Counted from the first letter of the stretch, positions 37,368 to 46,720 are shown. The stretch: 64,000 bases of DNA from Aureimonas sp. Leaf427 (GCF_001425485.1 NZ_LMQW01000023.1:282914-346913); one strand, 5' to 3'. Numbers and translations are program-made. The notes: generated from the letters alone by a model not told the origin.

Positions 37368-38757
37368 GGTAACGCTCGATCAGAACGTTATCGAGACGGG
37401 CGATGGCATCGTCGATGAGGACGGCCGTCGAGAAGTAGCGCGTGACGAGGTGCGAGGAGATCGAGTGCTCGTTCGTGCCCATGTAGCGCACGGAAAGACC
37501 CGGCTCGACCTCGCCCGTGACGCCGGCCTTCTGCAGCCCGACGACGCCCTGCTCGTCCTGCCCGACGCGCAGGAGGAGGATGCTGGTCGTCGCCGGCGTG
37601 CCGTCCGCGCCGCCCGTGATCGGGATCTTGTTGGAGGGCACCAGCGGTACGCCGCGCCAGGTGATAAAGGGCGAGCCGAAAAGGTGGACGACGACCGGCG
37701 GCACGCCGCGGCGCGTGGCCTCACGCCCGAAGGCCGCAATCGCCAGGGGATGGGCGATGAAGAAGGCGGGCTTCTTCCAGACCTTGGTCAGAAGCTCGTC
37801 GAGATCGTCCGGGGTCGGCGGACCCGAACGGGTCGGGACGCGCTGGCTGGGCACGACCTCGTGCAGAAGGCCGAAGTCGGGATTGTTGAGCAGCTCCCAT
37901 TCCTCGCGCTCCTTTACAACCTCGATCGTGACGCGCACCTGCTCGCGCAGTTGATCCAGTTCGTTCGAATAGAGATCGGTGATGCGGGTGTGGGTCTGGA
38001 GCACGGTCTGGATCGTGCTGAGATGGTATTCGCGCGAGTTCTCGGCGAAGTCGACGAAGGTCGTCGGCAGCTGCGGCTCGCCGCTATGGCCGGCCAGGAG
38101 CGCGACGCGCGTCTCGCCGTAGTCGTTGACGCCTTCGAGACGGCTCGTGTGGGCGGCGATCGAATTGGCGATCGAGTCGCGAAGGCCGGCGATGCCGTCG
38201 ATCGCGGCGGAGGACAGAATCAGAAGCGTCACGTCCGTCAGCGGGGAGATCGTGGGGCGGCCGCTCGCCTTGCCCGACAGGACGTCCTCGCCGAAGAAGC
38301 CGCCCTGGCCGATCAGGCCCTTGCGCAGGCGGGTGCCGTGCGGGCCGTCCGCCGTCAGAGCGACCGTGCCGCTGGCGACGACGATGAGCCCGTCGCCATC
38401 CTTGCCGGAGAGGGCTTCGCCCGATTTCAGCTTGCGGCTCTCGAAGCCGTCGGCGACCTGCGCCAGCAGGGCATCGTCGAGGGCGCTGAAGGCGGCCAGA
38501 CCCTTCAGGCTATCGGGACGGACAGAGACCTTCTCGCCTTCGCCGGACAGCTCGACATGCCGGACGTTGATCGGGAAGGCCAGCCGACGGTTGACGCGGT
38601 AGACGCCTCCGGCCACCTCGACCCAGGGCAGGAGCTTGTGGAGCCAACGCGGCGTGCTCTCTGCATTCTGTATCGGCGTGACGGTCGCCGTGGAGAGATT
38701 GCGGGCGGTTTCGGCGCTCACGCTCAAGCGGGGAAGAGCCGGGCTCGATGCGACCAT
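37351..38757 (-). CDS. Family 2 encapsulin shell protein with cyclic-nucleotide-binding-like domain
   Basis: HK97-fold nanocompartment shell protein, 468 residues. The start at 38757 has AAGGA nine bases upstream; an ATG at 38784 has none. After an N-terminal arm, residues about 85-195 form a cNMP-binding-like insertion with GGFFGEDVLSGKASGRPTI matching the phosphate-binding cassette (FGE retained). The HK97 part follows with FVDFAENSREYHLSTIQTVL, FFIAHPLAIAAFGREATRRG and ISSHLVTRYFSTAVLIDDA. The insertion and length match the family 2B layout, while the coupled cargo is a cysteine desulfurase. It is divergent from metQ. Confidence 0.93.
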   Translation of the reverse strand: MVASSPALPRLSVSAETARNLSTATVTPIQNAESTPRWLHKLLPWVEVAGGVYRVNRRLAFPINVRHVELSGEGEKVSVRPDSLKGLAAFSALDDALLAQVADGFESRKLKSGEALSGKDGDGLIVVASGTVALTADGPHGTRLRKGLIGQGGFFGEDVLSGKASGRPTISPLTDVTLLILSSAAIDGIAGLRDSIANSIAAHTSRLEGVNDYGETRVALLAGHSGEPQLPTTFVDFAENSREYHLSTIQTVLQTHTRITDLYSNELDQLREQVRVTIEVVKEREEWELLNNPDFGLLHEVVPSQRVPTRSGPPTPDDLDELLTKVWKKPAFFIAHPLAIAAFGREATRRGVPPVVVHLFGSPFITWRGVPLVPSNKIPITGGADGTPATTSILLLRVGQDEQGVVGLQKAGVTGEVEPGLSVRYMGTNEHSISSHLVTRYFSTAVLIDDAIARLDNVLIERYHDYSA

Positions 38758-39229
38758 GAAGATCAGTCCTTGCTGCAGGCCCATGAGGATGGGCGTTTGG
38801 GAAGCCCTGCCACTCTACGGAGCACGTGCCCGGCCGGAAGAAATTATCTACCAATTTTGTAGCCGTAAACGACGCATCCTTTGCTGGCAAAATACCCCTT
38901 TCACGATTACGTGACAGCAACAAGTCTTCCATGTTCGTTTTCAGTAGATCGACATTTTCGAAGCAGACGTCCGCAAAGTTTACCTTAGTACGACTTTCAC
39001 GCGATGAAATTTTCTTCCGAAGAACTTGTCCCTCCAAACACTCGATGCCGATCAGAAGCCGGAGACGATATTCCTGTCATTGGTGCGGACGTAGACGTTT
39101 GTTCCGCTTTGCGATGCGAAAATCGATCCTTCGATCTGTCCATAGGATGGATCGATATTATCCTGGTGCGAATGCAAGCCGCAAAAACTGAAACCTGCGG
39201 CCGGACGCTTCGTCAGCAAGGATTTCGCC
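38758..39229. promoter_or_regulatory. Divergent promoter region between the encapsulin operon and metQNI
   Basis: A 470-base region with no gene, AT-richer than its surroundings, that must drive the encapsulin operon leftward and metQ rightward. It contains the perfect inverted repeat ATCGATCC (39122-39129) and GGATCGAT (39149-39156), with TATTAT at 39155-39160 as a possible -10 for metQ. AAGGA precedes the metQ start. No SAM riboswitch was recognised. Confidence 0.5.
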
Positions 39230-40066
39230 ATGTCCCGGACCACCCTCTCCCTCCGCTCGACCTCCCGTCGCACGCTGCTCGCCATGATGGCCGCGGTCTC
39301 CGCTTTCGGCCTGACGATGGCGTCCGGCGCTGCGCAGGCCGAGGAGAAGACGGTCAAGGTCGGCATCATCAGCGGCGAGGACGAGGACGTCTGGAAGGTC
39401 GTGACCGCCGAGGCGGCGAAGAGCGGGCTCGCGATCGAGACCGTCGTCTTCAACGACTACACCCAGCCGAACGAAGCGCTAGAACGCGGCGACATCGACG
39501 CCAACGCCTTCCAGCACAAGCCCTATCTCGACGCGCAGATCCAGAGCCAGGGCTATAAGATCGTCCCGGCCGGTTATACAGCCGTCTGGCCGATCGGCCT
39601 CTATTCCCGCAAGGTCGACTCCGTCGCCGCCCTCGGCGAAGGATCGGTCGTCGGCGTTCCCAACGATCCGTCCAACGAGGGCCGCGCGTTGAAGCTTCTG
39701 GAAGCCCAGGGGCTGATCAAGCTGAAGGACGGCACCGGAATCCTCGCCACCCCCGCCGATATCGCGGAGAACACCAGGAAGATCGAGATCAAGGAGCTCG
39801 ACGCCGGCATCATCGGCCGCTCGGTCGACGATCTCGACGCGGCCGTCGTCAACACGGACTGGGCCCTAAAGAGCGGTCTCAAGGCAGACGAGGACCGCAT
39901 CGCGCAGGAAGCCGTCGCCGACAATCCCTACCGCAACTTCATCGCCGTGCGCACAGGCGAGGAGAACGAGCCCTGGGTGAAGAGCCTTGTCGCGGCCTAT
40001 CAGAATCCGGTCGTGAAGGCCGAGTTCGAGCGCGTCTACAAGGGCACCGGCATCCCGGCCTACTGA
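39230..40066 (+). CDS. metQ: MetQ/NlpA family methionine ABC transporter substrate-binding protein
   Basis: Periplasmic binding protein of the MetNIQ methionine uptake system, 278 residues. The N-terminus has a twin-arginine-like signal (SRRTLLAMMAAVSAFGL) cleaved near AQA-EE and no lipobox cysteine, unlike enterobacterial MetQ. The mature domain opens TVKVGIISGEDEDVWKVV and contains DANAFQHKPYLDAQ and DDLDAAVVNTDWAL, standard NlpA-family segments. It is first of three met genes. A related binding-protein ligand other than methionine cannot be excluded. Confidence 0.9.
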   Translation: MSRTTLSLRSTSRRTLLAMMAAVSAFGLTMASGAAQAEEKTVKVGIISGEDEDVWKVVTAEAAKSGLAIETVVFNDYTQPNEALERGDIDANAFQHKPYLDAQIQSQGYKIVPAGYTAVWPIGLYSRKVDSVAALGEGSVVGVPNDPSNEGRALKLLEAQGLIKLKDGTGILATPADIAENTRKIEIKELDAGIIGRSVDDLDAAVVNTDWALKSGLKADEDRIAQEAVADNPYRNFIAVRTGEENEPWVKSLVAAYQNPVVKAEFERVYKGTGIPAY

Positions 40067-40095
40067 TCGCGAAACGTTCGACGCTTTCTCCGACG

Positions 40096-40123
40096 AGGCG
40101 GCCCGGTTCCCATCGGGCCGCCT
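40096..40123 (+). terminator. Hairpin between metQ and metN
   Basis: AGGCGGCCCG and CGGGCCGCCT form a perfect 10-bp stem with an 8-base loop, 29 bases after the metQ stop. With no strong T-run it may act as a partial terminator or as mRNA protection, giving more MetQ than MetNI. Confidence 0.5.
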
Positions 40124-40172
40124 TGGCATTTCGAGCACCGGACGCTCGACCCGAAAACGGATACGCTCTGTC

Positions 40173-41261
40173 ATGAACCAAATTCCCACCCCGTCCGAGT
40201 TCGGCGGACGCGCGGCTGCCGAGCCGGACGATCTCGTCGTTCGCCTGTCCGGCGTCTCCCGCCGCTTCGGCGCCGTGCAGGCGCTGGACGGCATCTCGCT
40301 CGACGTCAGGCGCGGCGAGATCGTCGGCATCATCGGCCGGAGCGGCGCCGGAAAATCGACGCTGATCCGCTGTCTCAACGGGCTGGAACGCCCCGACGCC
40401 GGGCGTGTCGAAATCGAGGGCGTCGAGATCTCGCGCCTCGGCGAACGGGCGCTCCAGCCGCTTCGGCGGCGCGTCGGCATGGTGTTCCAGCACTTCAACC
40501 TTCTTTCGGCGAAGACGGTCGAGGAGAATGTCGCGCTTCCCCTCAAGATCGAAGGCCTCGGCTCGGCGGAGCGCCGGCGCCGCGCGGCCGAACTGCTCGA
40601 TCTCGTCGGCCTCACGGAAAAGGCGAGGTCCTATCCGTCCGAGCTTTCGGGCGGCCAGAAGCAGCGCGTCGGCATCGCCCGCGCGCTCGCCGCGCGTCCG
40701 GCGCTCCTCCTCTGCGACGAAGCGACTTCGGCGCTCGACCCCGAGACGACGCGCTCGATCCTGGCGCTCCTGAAGGAGATCAACGCGCGTCTCGGCCTCA
40801 CCATTCTCCTCATCACGCACGAGATGGAGGTCGTGCGCTCGATCGCCGACCGCGTGGCGGTGATCGACCGGGGCCGCATCGTAGAGGAAGGCCCGGTCTG
40901 GCAGGTCTTCGCGGCGCCGGAGGCGCCGACGACGCGCAGCCTTCTCGGCGGCCTGCGTCCGGGCCTCCCCGCCCATATCGCGGAGAAGCTCGACGCGGGA
41001 CCGGGCGGGCTCACCGTGCTGCGCATCGATGCCACGGGACCGGCGGCACGCCTGCCCTTTCTGGAGAGGCTCGGGAGCGCCTCGAACGGCGCGGCGCGGC
41101 TTCTTCACGGCGGCATCGACCATAGCGGGGACCAGCCGGTCGCAACGCTCTTCGTCGGTCTCTCCCCGTCCGGGCCCGATCCGCTCGAAACCGCCCTCTC
41201 CTCCCTGCGCGCCTCCGGCGCGATCGTCGAAGTGCTTGGCCATGTCCCGAACGATGTTTGA
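40173..41261 (+). CDS. metN: Methionine ABC transporter ATP-binding protein
   Basis: ATPase of the methionine importer, 362 residues. Walker A GRSGAGKST, signature LSGGQKQRVGIARALA and Walker B LLLCDEATSALDPET are intact. The C-terminal about 85 residues form a NIL regulatory domain (LTVLRIDATGPAARLPFLER), which in known MetN binds methionine and inhibits transport. It overlaps the metI start by 8 bases. Confidence 0.95.
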   Translation: MNQIPTPSEFGGRAAAEPDDLVVRLSGVSRRFGAVQALDGISLDVRRGEIVGIIGRSGAGKSTLIRCLNGLERPDAGRVEIEGVEISRLGERALQPLRRRVGMVFQHFNLLSAKTVEENVALPLKIEGLGSAERRRRAAELLDLVGLTEKARSYPSELSGGQKQRVGIARALAARPALLLCDEATSALDPETTRSILALLKEINARLGLTILLITHEMEVVRSIADRVAVIDRGRIVEEGPVWQVFAAPEAPTTRSLLGGLRPGLPAHIAEKLDAGPGGLTVLRIDATGPAARLPFLERLGSASNGAARLLHGGIDHSGDQPVATLFVGLSPSGPDPLETALSSLRASGAIVEVLGHVPNDV

Positions 41262-41916
41262 CCTCTTCCTGACCTCGGTCTGGGAAACCGTCCTGATGAC
41301 GCTCGCCTCGGGCGTGATCTCGCTCGCCGCCGGTCTGCCTCTCGGCCTTGCCCTGGTGGCGACGAGCCCCGGCAGCTTTGCCGAGAACCGATGGGTCAAC
41401 GGCATTCTCGGTGCGCTGGTCAACGCCTTCCGCTCGGTGCCCTTCATCATCCTCCTCGTCGCCCTCATTCCGCTGACGCGCCTCATCGTCGGCACCTCGA
41501 TCGGCACCTATGCCGCCATCGTGCCGCTCTCGATCGCAGCCACGCCCTATTTCGCGCGGATCGCGGAGGTCTCGCTGCGCGAGGTCGATCACGGGCTGAT
41601 CGAGGCCGTGCGCTCGATGGGCGGCAGCCGCTGGCATCTGGTGCGCGAGGTGCTCGTGCCCGAAGCCCTGCCGGGTCTCGTCTCCGGCTTCACCGTCACA
41701 CTGGTGACGCTCGTCGGCGCCTCGGCCATGGCGGGCGCGATCGGCGCGGGCGGGCTCGGCGATCTCGCCATCCGCTACGGCTACCAGCGCTTCGAAACCG
41801 GCATCATGGTCGCGGTCGTCGCCATCCTCATCGTGCTCGTGTGCGGCCTCCAGTGGATCGGCGACCGCATCACCGCCCGCCTCGACCACCGCACGCCGCG
41901 GGGCGAGGTCGGCTGA
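41254..41916 (+). CDS. metI: Methionine ABC transporter permease
   Basis: Inner-membrane permease, 220 residues from the ATG at 41254 (MFDLFLTSVWETVLMTLASG); an in-frame ATG lies at 41242. It has five hydrophobic segments and the BPD-permease EAA-like loop EVDHGLIEAVRSMGGSRWHL. The context directly after metN and the MetI-type length make the assignment secure. Confidence 0.94.
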   Translation: MFDLFLTSVWETVLMTLASGVISLAAGLPLGLALVATSPGSFAENRWVNGILGALVNAFRSVPFIILLVALIPLTRLIVGTSIGTYAAIVPLSIAATPYFARIAEVSLREVDHGLIEAVRSMGGSRWHLVREVLVPEALPGLVSGFTVTLVTLVGASAMAGAIGAGGLGDLAIRYGYQRFETGIMVAVVAILIVLVCGLQWIGDRITARLDHRTPRGEVG

Positions 41917-42222
41917 AAGGCGGCGCCGCCATTTGATGAAGGGATCGCCGCGCCGCGGATTTGCCGTGCAGGCGCGGGGGAATCATCGCGAGAGGCCGTT
42001 CCCGTTTCCAACGACTGCGGCATCGTCCGCGGCCCTTCGCGTCACGCCGCCGCCCATAGCGGGGCGAACGTTCCTCGTCGCGTCGAAAAAGGACGCGGAG
42101 AAAAACGAACGTTCTCCGAAACCGGCATCGGTAGAACGATCATTCCTTTAACATCCACACCATCCATAGACTAATACGCGGTGAGCGCCAGATGGGCGGA
42201 GACGGTGTCGAGAGGAATGCGG
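41917..42222. promoter_or_regulatory. Promoter region of the ssu operon
   Basis: A 306-base gap holding two copies of the palindrome GAACGTTC (42066-42073 and 42107-42114), centres 41 bases apart. An inverted repeat CGGAGAA-N9-TTCTCCG (42096-42118) surrounds the second copy. ATAGACTAATACGC follows at 42166-42179, with TAATAC as a possible -10. GAGAGGA precedes the chosen ssuA start. Confidence 0.5.
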
Positions 42223-43185
42223 ATGACGCGGCAGGGATTCATCAGGAAGGGGCTGGCGCTGGCCCTCGTGCTGGCCTCGAGCACAGTGCTCGGCTGGGGC
42301 GGACAGGCCTTCGCAGCCGACAAGGTGCTGCACATCGGCTACCAAAAATACGGCACGCTCGTCCTCCTGAAGGCTCGCGGCACGCTGGAGGCGAAGCTCG
42401 AGCCGCTCGGCTACGACGTCGAATGGGCGGAGTTTCCGGGCGGACCGCAGCTTCTGGAGGCGCTGAACGTCGGCGCCGTCGATTTCGGAACGACCGGCGA
42501 GACGCCGCCGATCTTCGCGCAGGCCGCGGGCGCTCCCCTCGTCTACATCGCGCACGAGCCGGCCGCTCCGAAGGGCGAGGCGATCCTCGTGCAGAAGGAC
42601 AGCGCGATCCAGTCGGTCGCCGACCTCAAGGGCAAGAAGGTCGCGCTGAACAAGGGCTCGAACGTCCACTTCCTTCTCGTGAAAGCGCTCGAGGAAGCGG
42701 GTCTCGCCTATAGCGATATCCAGCCCGTGTTTCTCGCCCCCGCCGACGGGCGCGCGGCCTTCGAGAGCGGCGCCGTCGACGCCTGGGTGATCTGGGACCC
42801 GTTCCAGGCGGCGGCGGAAGCCGCGACCGGGGCACGCACGCTGCGCAACGGCGAAGGCATCGTGCCGAACCACCAGTTCTATCTCGGCACCAAGAGCTTC
42901 GTCGCAGAGGACAAGGCCGTGGTCGACACGCTCCTCGCCTCGATCGCCGAGACCGACGACTGGCTGAAGGCGAACGGGCAGGACGCCGCGGACGAGCTGG
43001 CGCCTTCGGTCGGCATTCCCGCCGACATTCTGAAGGTCGCGATCGACCGGCAGGGCTACGGCGTGAAGCCGCTCGACGAGGCCGTCATCCGCCAGCAGCA
43101 GGAGATTGCCGACACGTTCAATGCGCTCGGCCTCATTCCGAAGAAGATCGACATTTCCGAGGCGCTCTACCGCCCCGGTTCCTGA
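42223..43185 (+). CDS. ssuA: Aliphatic sulfonate ABC transporter substrate-binding protein
   Basis: Periplasmic sulfonate-binding protein, 320 residues. The start at 42223 is set by AGAGGA six bases upstream; in-frame starts at 42181 and 42217 are less well placed. The signal peptide is RKGLALALVLASSTVLGWGG, cleaved near AFA-AD. The mature part begins LHIGYQKYGTLVLLKARGTL, with FGTTGETPPIFAQAAGAPLV and WVIWDPFQAAAE, which are SsuA hallmarks. It opens an operon of uptake and desulfonation genes. Confidence 0.93.
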   Translation: MTRQGFIRKGLALALVLASSTVLGWGGQAFAADKVLHIGYQKYGTLVLLKARGTLEAKLEPLGYDVEWAEFPGGPQLLEALNVGAVDFGTTGETPPIFAQAAGAPLVYIAHEPAAPKGEAILVQKDSAIQSVADLKGKKVALNKGSNVHFLLVKALEEAGLAYSDIQPVFLAPADGRAAFESGAVDAWVIWDPFQAAAEAATGARTLRNGEGIVPNHQFYLGTKSFVAEDKAVVDTLLASIAETDDWLKANGQDAADELAPSVGIPADILKVAIDRQGYGVKPLDEAVIRQQQEIADTFNALGLIPKKIDISEALYRPGS

Positions 43186-43332
43186 CAAAGCCTTCCCGTG
43201 CCGGCCGAAGGAGCCGGCGCCCGTCCCGACGTGAACTCTTCTCCGACCCCAGGTGCAACGATGATTGAAGTTCTCGCCTTTCTCGAACACTGGCGCCCCT
43301 CGCAGTCCGACGGGCATGCCGATGGAGTTCCG

Positions 43333-43881
43333 ATGTCCTCCCGAACGACCCCGCGTCTCATCCAGCCGCCCGCCTCGCCCCGCCAGGAGCTGGGTCTGAA
43401 GGGCGCCATGCGCCATCTCGTCGGCGCGGTCTCCGTGGTGACCGCCGGGGTCGGCGACGATCGGACGGGCGCGACCGTGACCTCCGCGCACTCGCTTTCG
43501 ATGGAGCCCGAGACGATGCTCGTCTCGATCAACCTCTCCTCCTCGACCTGGCCGGTGATCGAACGCCACGGCCATTTCTGCGTCAACATCCTTGCCGCCG
43601 ACCAGATCGAGATCGCGGACCGCTTCGCCGGGCGCGGCGGCCTCAAGGGCGTCGATCGCTATCAGGGGGCGGAGTGGACGACGCTCGTGACGGGCGCGCA
43701 GGCGCTGCACGGCGCTCTGGCATCGGTCGATTGCGACGTCGAGCATATCGTGCGGCGGCACAGCCATGCGCTGATCTTCGGCGCCGTGCGGGCCGTGCGC
43801 ACCGCGCCGGGCGACGCGCTCGTCTACAGCCACGGCCGGTACGGCACGCTGCCGCTGCCGGAGGCGGCGGTCGCGCAATGA
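43333..43881 (+). CDS. Flavin reductase family protein (SsuE-like role)
   Basis: A 182-residue flavin-reductase-like FMN-binding protein. The start at 43333 has GGAG five bases upstream; an ATG at 43261 is an alternative. The domain shows AMRHLVGAVSVVTAGVGDD, VTSAHSLSMEPETMLVSIN and FCVNILAADQIEIADRFAG, the last typical of flavin reductase partners of two-component monooxygenases. The C-terminus ends VYSHGRYGTLPL. It probably supplies reduced FMN to the SsuD-type enzyme of this operon. It overlaps ssuC by ATGA. Confidence 0.88.
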   Translation: MSSRTTPRLIQPPASPRQELGLKGAMRHLVGAVSVVTAGVGDDRTGATVTSAHSLSMEPETMLVSINLSSSTWPVIERHGHFCVNILAADQIEIADRFAGRGGLKGVDRYQGAEWTTLVTGAQALHGALASVDCDVEHIVRRHSHALIFGAVRAVRTAPGDALVYSHGRYGTLPLPEAAVAQ

Positions 43882-44639
43882 GCCGGCTGCGGAGCTACGT
43901 CCTGCCGCTGGCGATTCCGCTGCTGGTGCTTGCCATCTGGCAGACGGCGAGTGCCTCGGGCTTCGTGCCGAAGAACGTCCTGCCCGCGCCGAGCGCCGTC
44001 GCGAGCGCCTTCTTCACCATGGCCGGCAACGGCCAGCTCGGGCAGAACCTCTGGGTCAGCGTGCAGCGGGCACTGGCGGGCTTTCTCGTCGGCGGCGGCA
44101 TCGGCTTTGCGCTCGGGCTCGCCAACGGCCTGTCGCGCACCTCCGAGACGCTGCTCGACACCAGCGTCCAGATGGTTCGCAACGTGCCGCATCTGGCACT
44201 GATCCCGCTCGTCATCGTCTGGTTCGGCATCGGCGAGGAGGCCAAGCTCTTCCTGGTCGCGCTCGGCGTGTTCTTCCCGATCTACATCAACACGTTCCAC
44301 GGCATCCGCTCGGTCGATCCGCAGCTGATCGAGATGGCGCGGGTCTACGGCGTCGGGCCGGGCGAGCTGTTTTCGCGCGTGATCCTGCCGGGAGCCCTGC
44401 CCTCGATCCTCGTCGGCGTGCGCTTCGCGCTCGGCATCATGTGGCTGACGCTGATCGTCGCCGAGACGATCTCGGCCTCCTCCGGCCTCGGCTACATGGC
44501 CATGCAGGCGCGCGAGTTCATGCAGCTCGACGTCGTGATGCTGGCGATCCTGATCTACGCGCTCCTCGGCAAGCTCGCCGATACGATCGTGCGCATCACG
44601 GAACGCGCCGCGCTCTCCTGGAACCCCGCCTACCGCTGA
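43878..44639 (+). CDS. ssuC: Aliphatic sulfonate ABC transporter permease
   Basis: A 253-residue inner-membrane permease with six hydrophobic segments, starting by ATGA overlap with the flavin reductase gene. The EAA loop reads VDPQLIEMARVYGVGPGELF, and MVRNVPHLALIPLVIVWFGI is diagnostic of the SsuC/TauC group. It works with SsuA and SsuB for sulfonate import. Confidence 0.95.
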   Translation: MSRLRSYVLPLAIPLLVLAIWQTASASGFVPKNVLPAPSAVASAFFTMAGNGQLGQNLWVSVQRALAGFLVGGGIGFALGLANGLSRTSETLLDTSVQMVRNVPHLALIPLVIVWFGIGEEAKLFLVALGVFFPIYINTFHGIRSVDPQLIEMARVYGVGPGELFSRVILPGALPSILVGVRFALGIMWLTLIVAETISASSGLGYMAMQAREFMQLDVVMLAILIYALLGKLADTIVRITERAALSWNPAYR

Positions 44640-44697
44640 CGCCCACTCCCCGCCGGCCCCCGCTCGCCGCCGAGCCAACGAGACCGAAGGACACGAC

Positions 44698-45516
44698 ATG
44701 GACGCCGTACTCGCCCCGCCGAAGATCCGCTTCGAACGCGCCGACACCGAAACCTCGCGCTCCGCTGCGCCCGTGCGCAAGGGCGGTGCGCCCGTCAAGG
44801 TGGAGGGCCTCGGCAAGCGGTACGGAAGCAAGACCGTCCTTGGCGGGATCGATCTCGAGATCCGCCCGGGCGAGTTCCTGGCGATCGTCGGCCGCTCGGG
44901 CTGTGGCAAGTCTACCCTTCTGCGCCTCCTGATGGGGCTGGAGGCACCCAGCGAGGGGCGGATCGAGATCGGCGCCAGGGGCGGCGGCGCTTCGGACGCG
45001 TCCTCGCGCTTCCTCTTCCAGGAGCCGCGCCTCCTGCCCTGGCAGCGGATCGTCGACAATGTCGCGATCGGTGCGGACAAGGCGCTTTCCCGGTCCGAGC
45101 GGCGCGCGCTCGCTTCGGCCGCCCTTGAGGAGGTCGGGCTCGCCGAGCGGGCGGGCGAGTGGCCGTCGGTTCTCTCCGGGGGACAACGCCAGCGCGTCGC
45201 GCTGGCCCGCGCGCTCGTCAGCCGACCGACATTCCTAGCGCTCGACGAGCCGCTCGGCGCGCTCGACGCCCTGACGCGCATCGACATGCAGCGCTTTCTG
45301 GAGCGCGTCTGGCGCGACCAGGGCTTCACGGCCGTTCTCGTGACCCACGACGTCTCGGAGGCCGTGACGCTCGCAGACCGCATCATCCTCATCGAGGACG
45401 GCGGGATCGGCCTCGACATCCGCGTGCCCCTGGAGCGGCCCCGCCGTCGCGGCACGCCGGAATTTGGCGCGATCGAGGCGGAAATCCTCGGGCGCCTGCT
45501 CGATCGGCGGCCCTGA
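44698..45516 (+). CDS. ssuB: Aliphatic sulfonate ABC transporter ATP-binding protein
   Basis: A 272-residue ATPase of the nitrate/sulfonate/taurine class. It has Walker [10 protein letters not shown], signature [15 protein letters not shown], Walker [13 protein letters not shown] and the H-loop VTHDVSEAV. The about 30-residue N-terminal extension is normal for rhizobial SsuB. It is part of the ssu operon. Confidence 0.95.
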   Translation: MDAVLAPPKIRFERADTETSRSAAPVRKGGAPVKVEGLGKRYGSKTVLGGIDLEIRPGEFLAIVGRSGCGKSTLLRLLMGLEAPSEGRIEIGARGGGASDASSRFLFQEPRLLPWQRIVDNVAIGADKALSRSERRALASAALEEVGLAERAGEWPSVLSGGQRQRVALARALVSRPTFLALDEPLGALDALTRIDMQRFLERVWRDQGFTAVLVTHDVSEAVTLADRIILIEDGGIGLDIRVPLERPRRRGTPEFGAIEAEILGRLLDRRP

Positions 45517-45547
45517 AACCTTTCAAAGTCACGCAAGGAGGTCTTCG

Positions 45548-46720
45548 ATGACCATCGACATCCCCGATACGATCAACGCCCTCTGGTTCCTGCCGACCCA
45601 TGGCGACAGCCGCTATCTCGGCACCAGCGAAGGCGGCCGCTCGGTCGACCTGCCCTATCTGAAACAGGTCGCCCAGGCCGCGGATTCGCTCGGCTATTAC
45701 GGCGTGCTCCTGCCGACCGGGCGATCCTGCGAGGATAGCTGGGTCGTCGCCTCCGCCCTCGTCCCGCTGACGGAGCGCCTGCGCTTCCTCGTCGCGGTGC
45801 GCCCCGGCCTGCAGTCGCCGACGCTCGCCGCGCGCATGACGGCAACGCTGGACCGCATCTCGAACGGGCGGCTTCTCATCAACGTCGTGACCGGCGGCGA
45901 TCCCGTCGAGAACAAGGGCGACGGCATCTTCCTCTCGCATTCCGAGCGCTACGAGGTGACGCGCGAGTTCCTGGAAATCTACAGGGCGGTGCTGGCCGGC
46001 GAGACCGTCGCCTATCAGGGCAAGCATTTCCAGATCGAGGACGGGCGCCTTCTCTTCCCGCCCGTGCAGACGCCCCATCCCCCGCTCTATTTCGGTGGAT
46101 CCTCGGAGGCGGCGAACCAGGTCGCGGCCGAGCAGGTGGACAAGTATCTGACCTGGGGCGAGCCCCCGGCGCAGGTGGCCGAGAAGCTGAACGTCATCCG
46201 CGATCTTGCGGACAAGGCGGGACGCAAGGTCTCCTTCGGCATCCGCCTCCACGTCATCGTGCGCGAGACGACGGCGAAGGCCTGGGAAGCCGCAGAGGAC
46301 CTGATCAGCCGCCTCGACGACACCACGATCGCGGAAGCGCAGAAGGTCTTCGCGCGCATGGATTCGGTCGGCCAGTCTCGGATGAGCGCGCTGCATGGCG
46401 GGCGCCGCGACAAGCTGGAGATCAGCCCGAACCTCTGGGCCGGCGTCGGCCTGGTGCGCGGCGGCGCGGGAACGGCGCTCGTCGGCGACGGGGCGACGGT
46501 CGCCGAGCGGATCGACGAGTATCGCCGCATCGGCATCGACAGCTTCATCCTCTCGGGCTACCCTCATCTGGAAGAGGCTTATCGTTTCGGCGAGCTCGTC
46601 CTGCCGCATCTGCCGCTGGGCCACCCGCTTCCCTCGAAGGCCGCCAACGTCAACACCGGCCCCTTCGGCGAGTCGATCGCCGGGGACCGCCGGCCGGAGC
46701 TGAAGGTCTCTCAGTCTTGA
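45548..46720 (+). CDS. ssuD: FMNH2-dependent alkanesulfonate monooxygenase
   Basis: A luciferase-like TIM-barrel monooxygenase, 390 residues, that releases sulfite from alkanesulfonates using reduced flavin and O2. AAGGAGG precedes the ATG at 45548. Landmarks are [59 protein letters not shown] and [15 protein letters not shown], all characteristic of SsuD/MsuD. Methanesulfonate-preferring MsuD activity is possible given the sulfone operon nearby. Confidence 0.95.
   Translation: MTIDIPDTINALWFLPTHGDSRYLGTSEGGRSVDLPYLKQVAQAADSLGYYGVLLPTGRSCEDSWVVASALVPLTERLRFLVAVRPGLQSPTLAARMTATLDRISNGRLLINVVTGGDPVENKGDGIFLSHSERYEVTREFLEIYRAVLAGETVAYQGKHFQIEDGRLLFPPVQTPHPPLYFGGSSEAANQVAAEQVDKYLTWGEPPAQVAEKLNVIRDLADKAGRKVSFGIRLHVIVRETTAKAWEAAEDLISRLDDTTIAEAQKVFARMDSVGQSRMSALHGGRRDKLEISPNLWAGVGLVRGGAGTALVGDGATVAERIDEYRRIGIDSFILSGYPHLEEAYRFGELVLPHLPLGHPLPSKAANVNTGPFGESIAGDRRPELKVSQS

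Noticed and set aside
39100..39229. Possible SAM-II type riboswitch upstream of metQ (TGCAAGCCGC followed by AAAAACTGAAA)
   Set aside because: The required pseudoknot pairings and the conserved core order could not be traced; a simple GCCGC/GCGGC hairpin explains the similarity.
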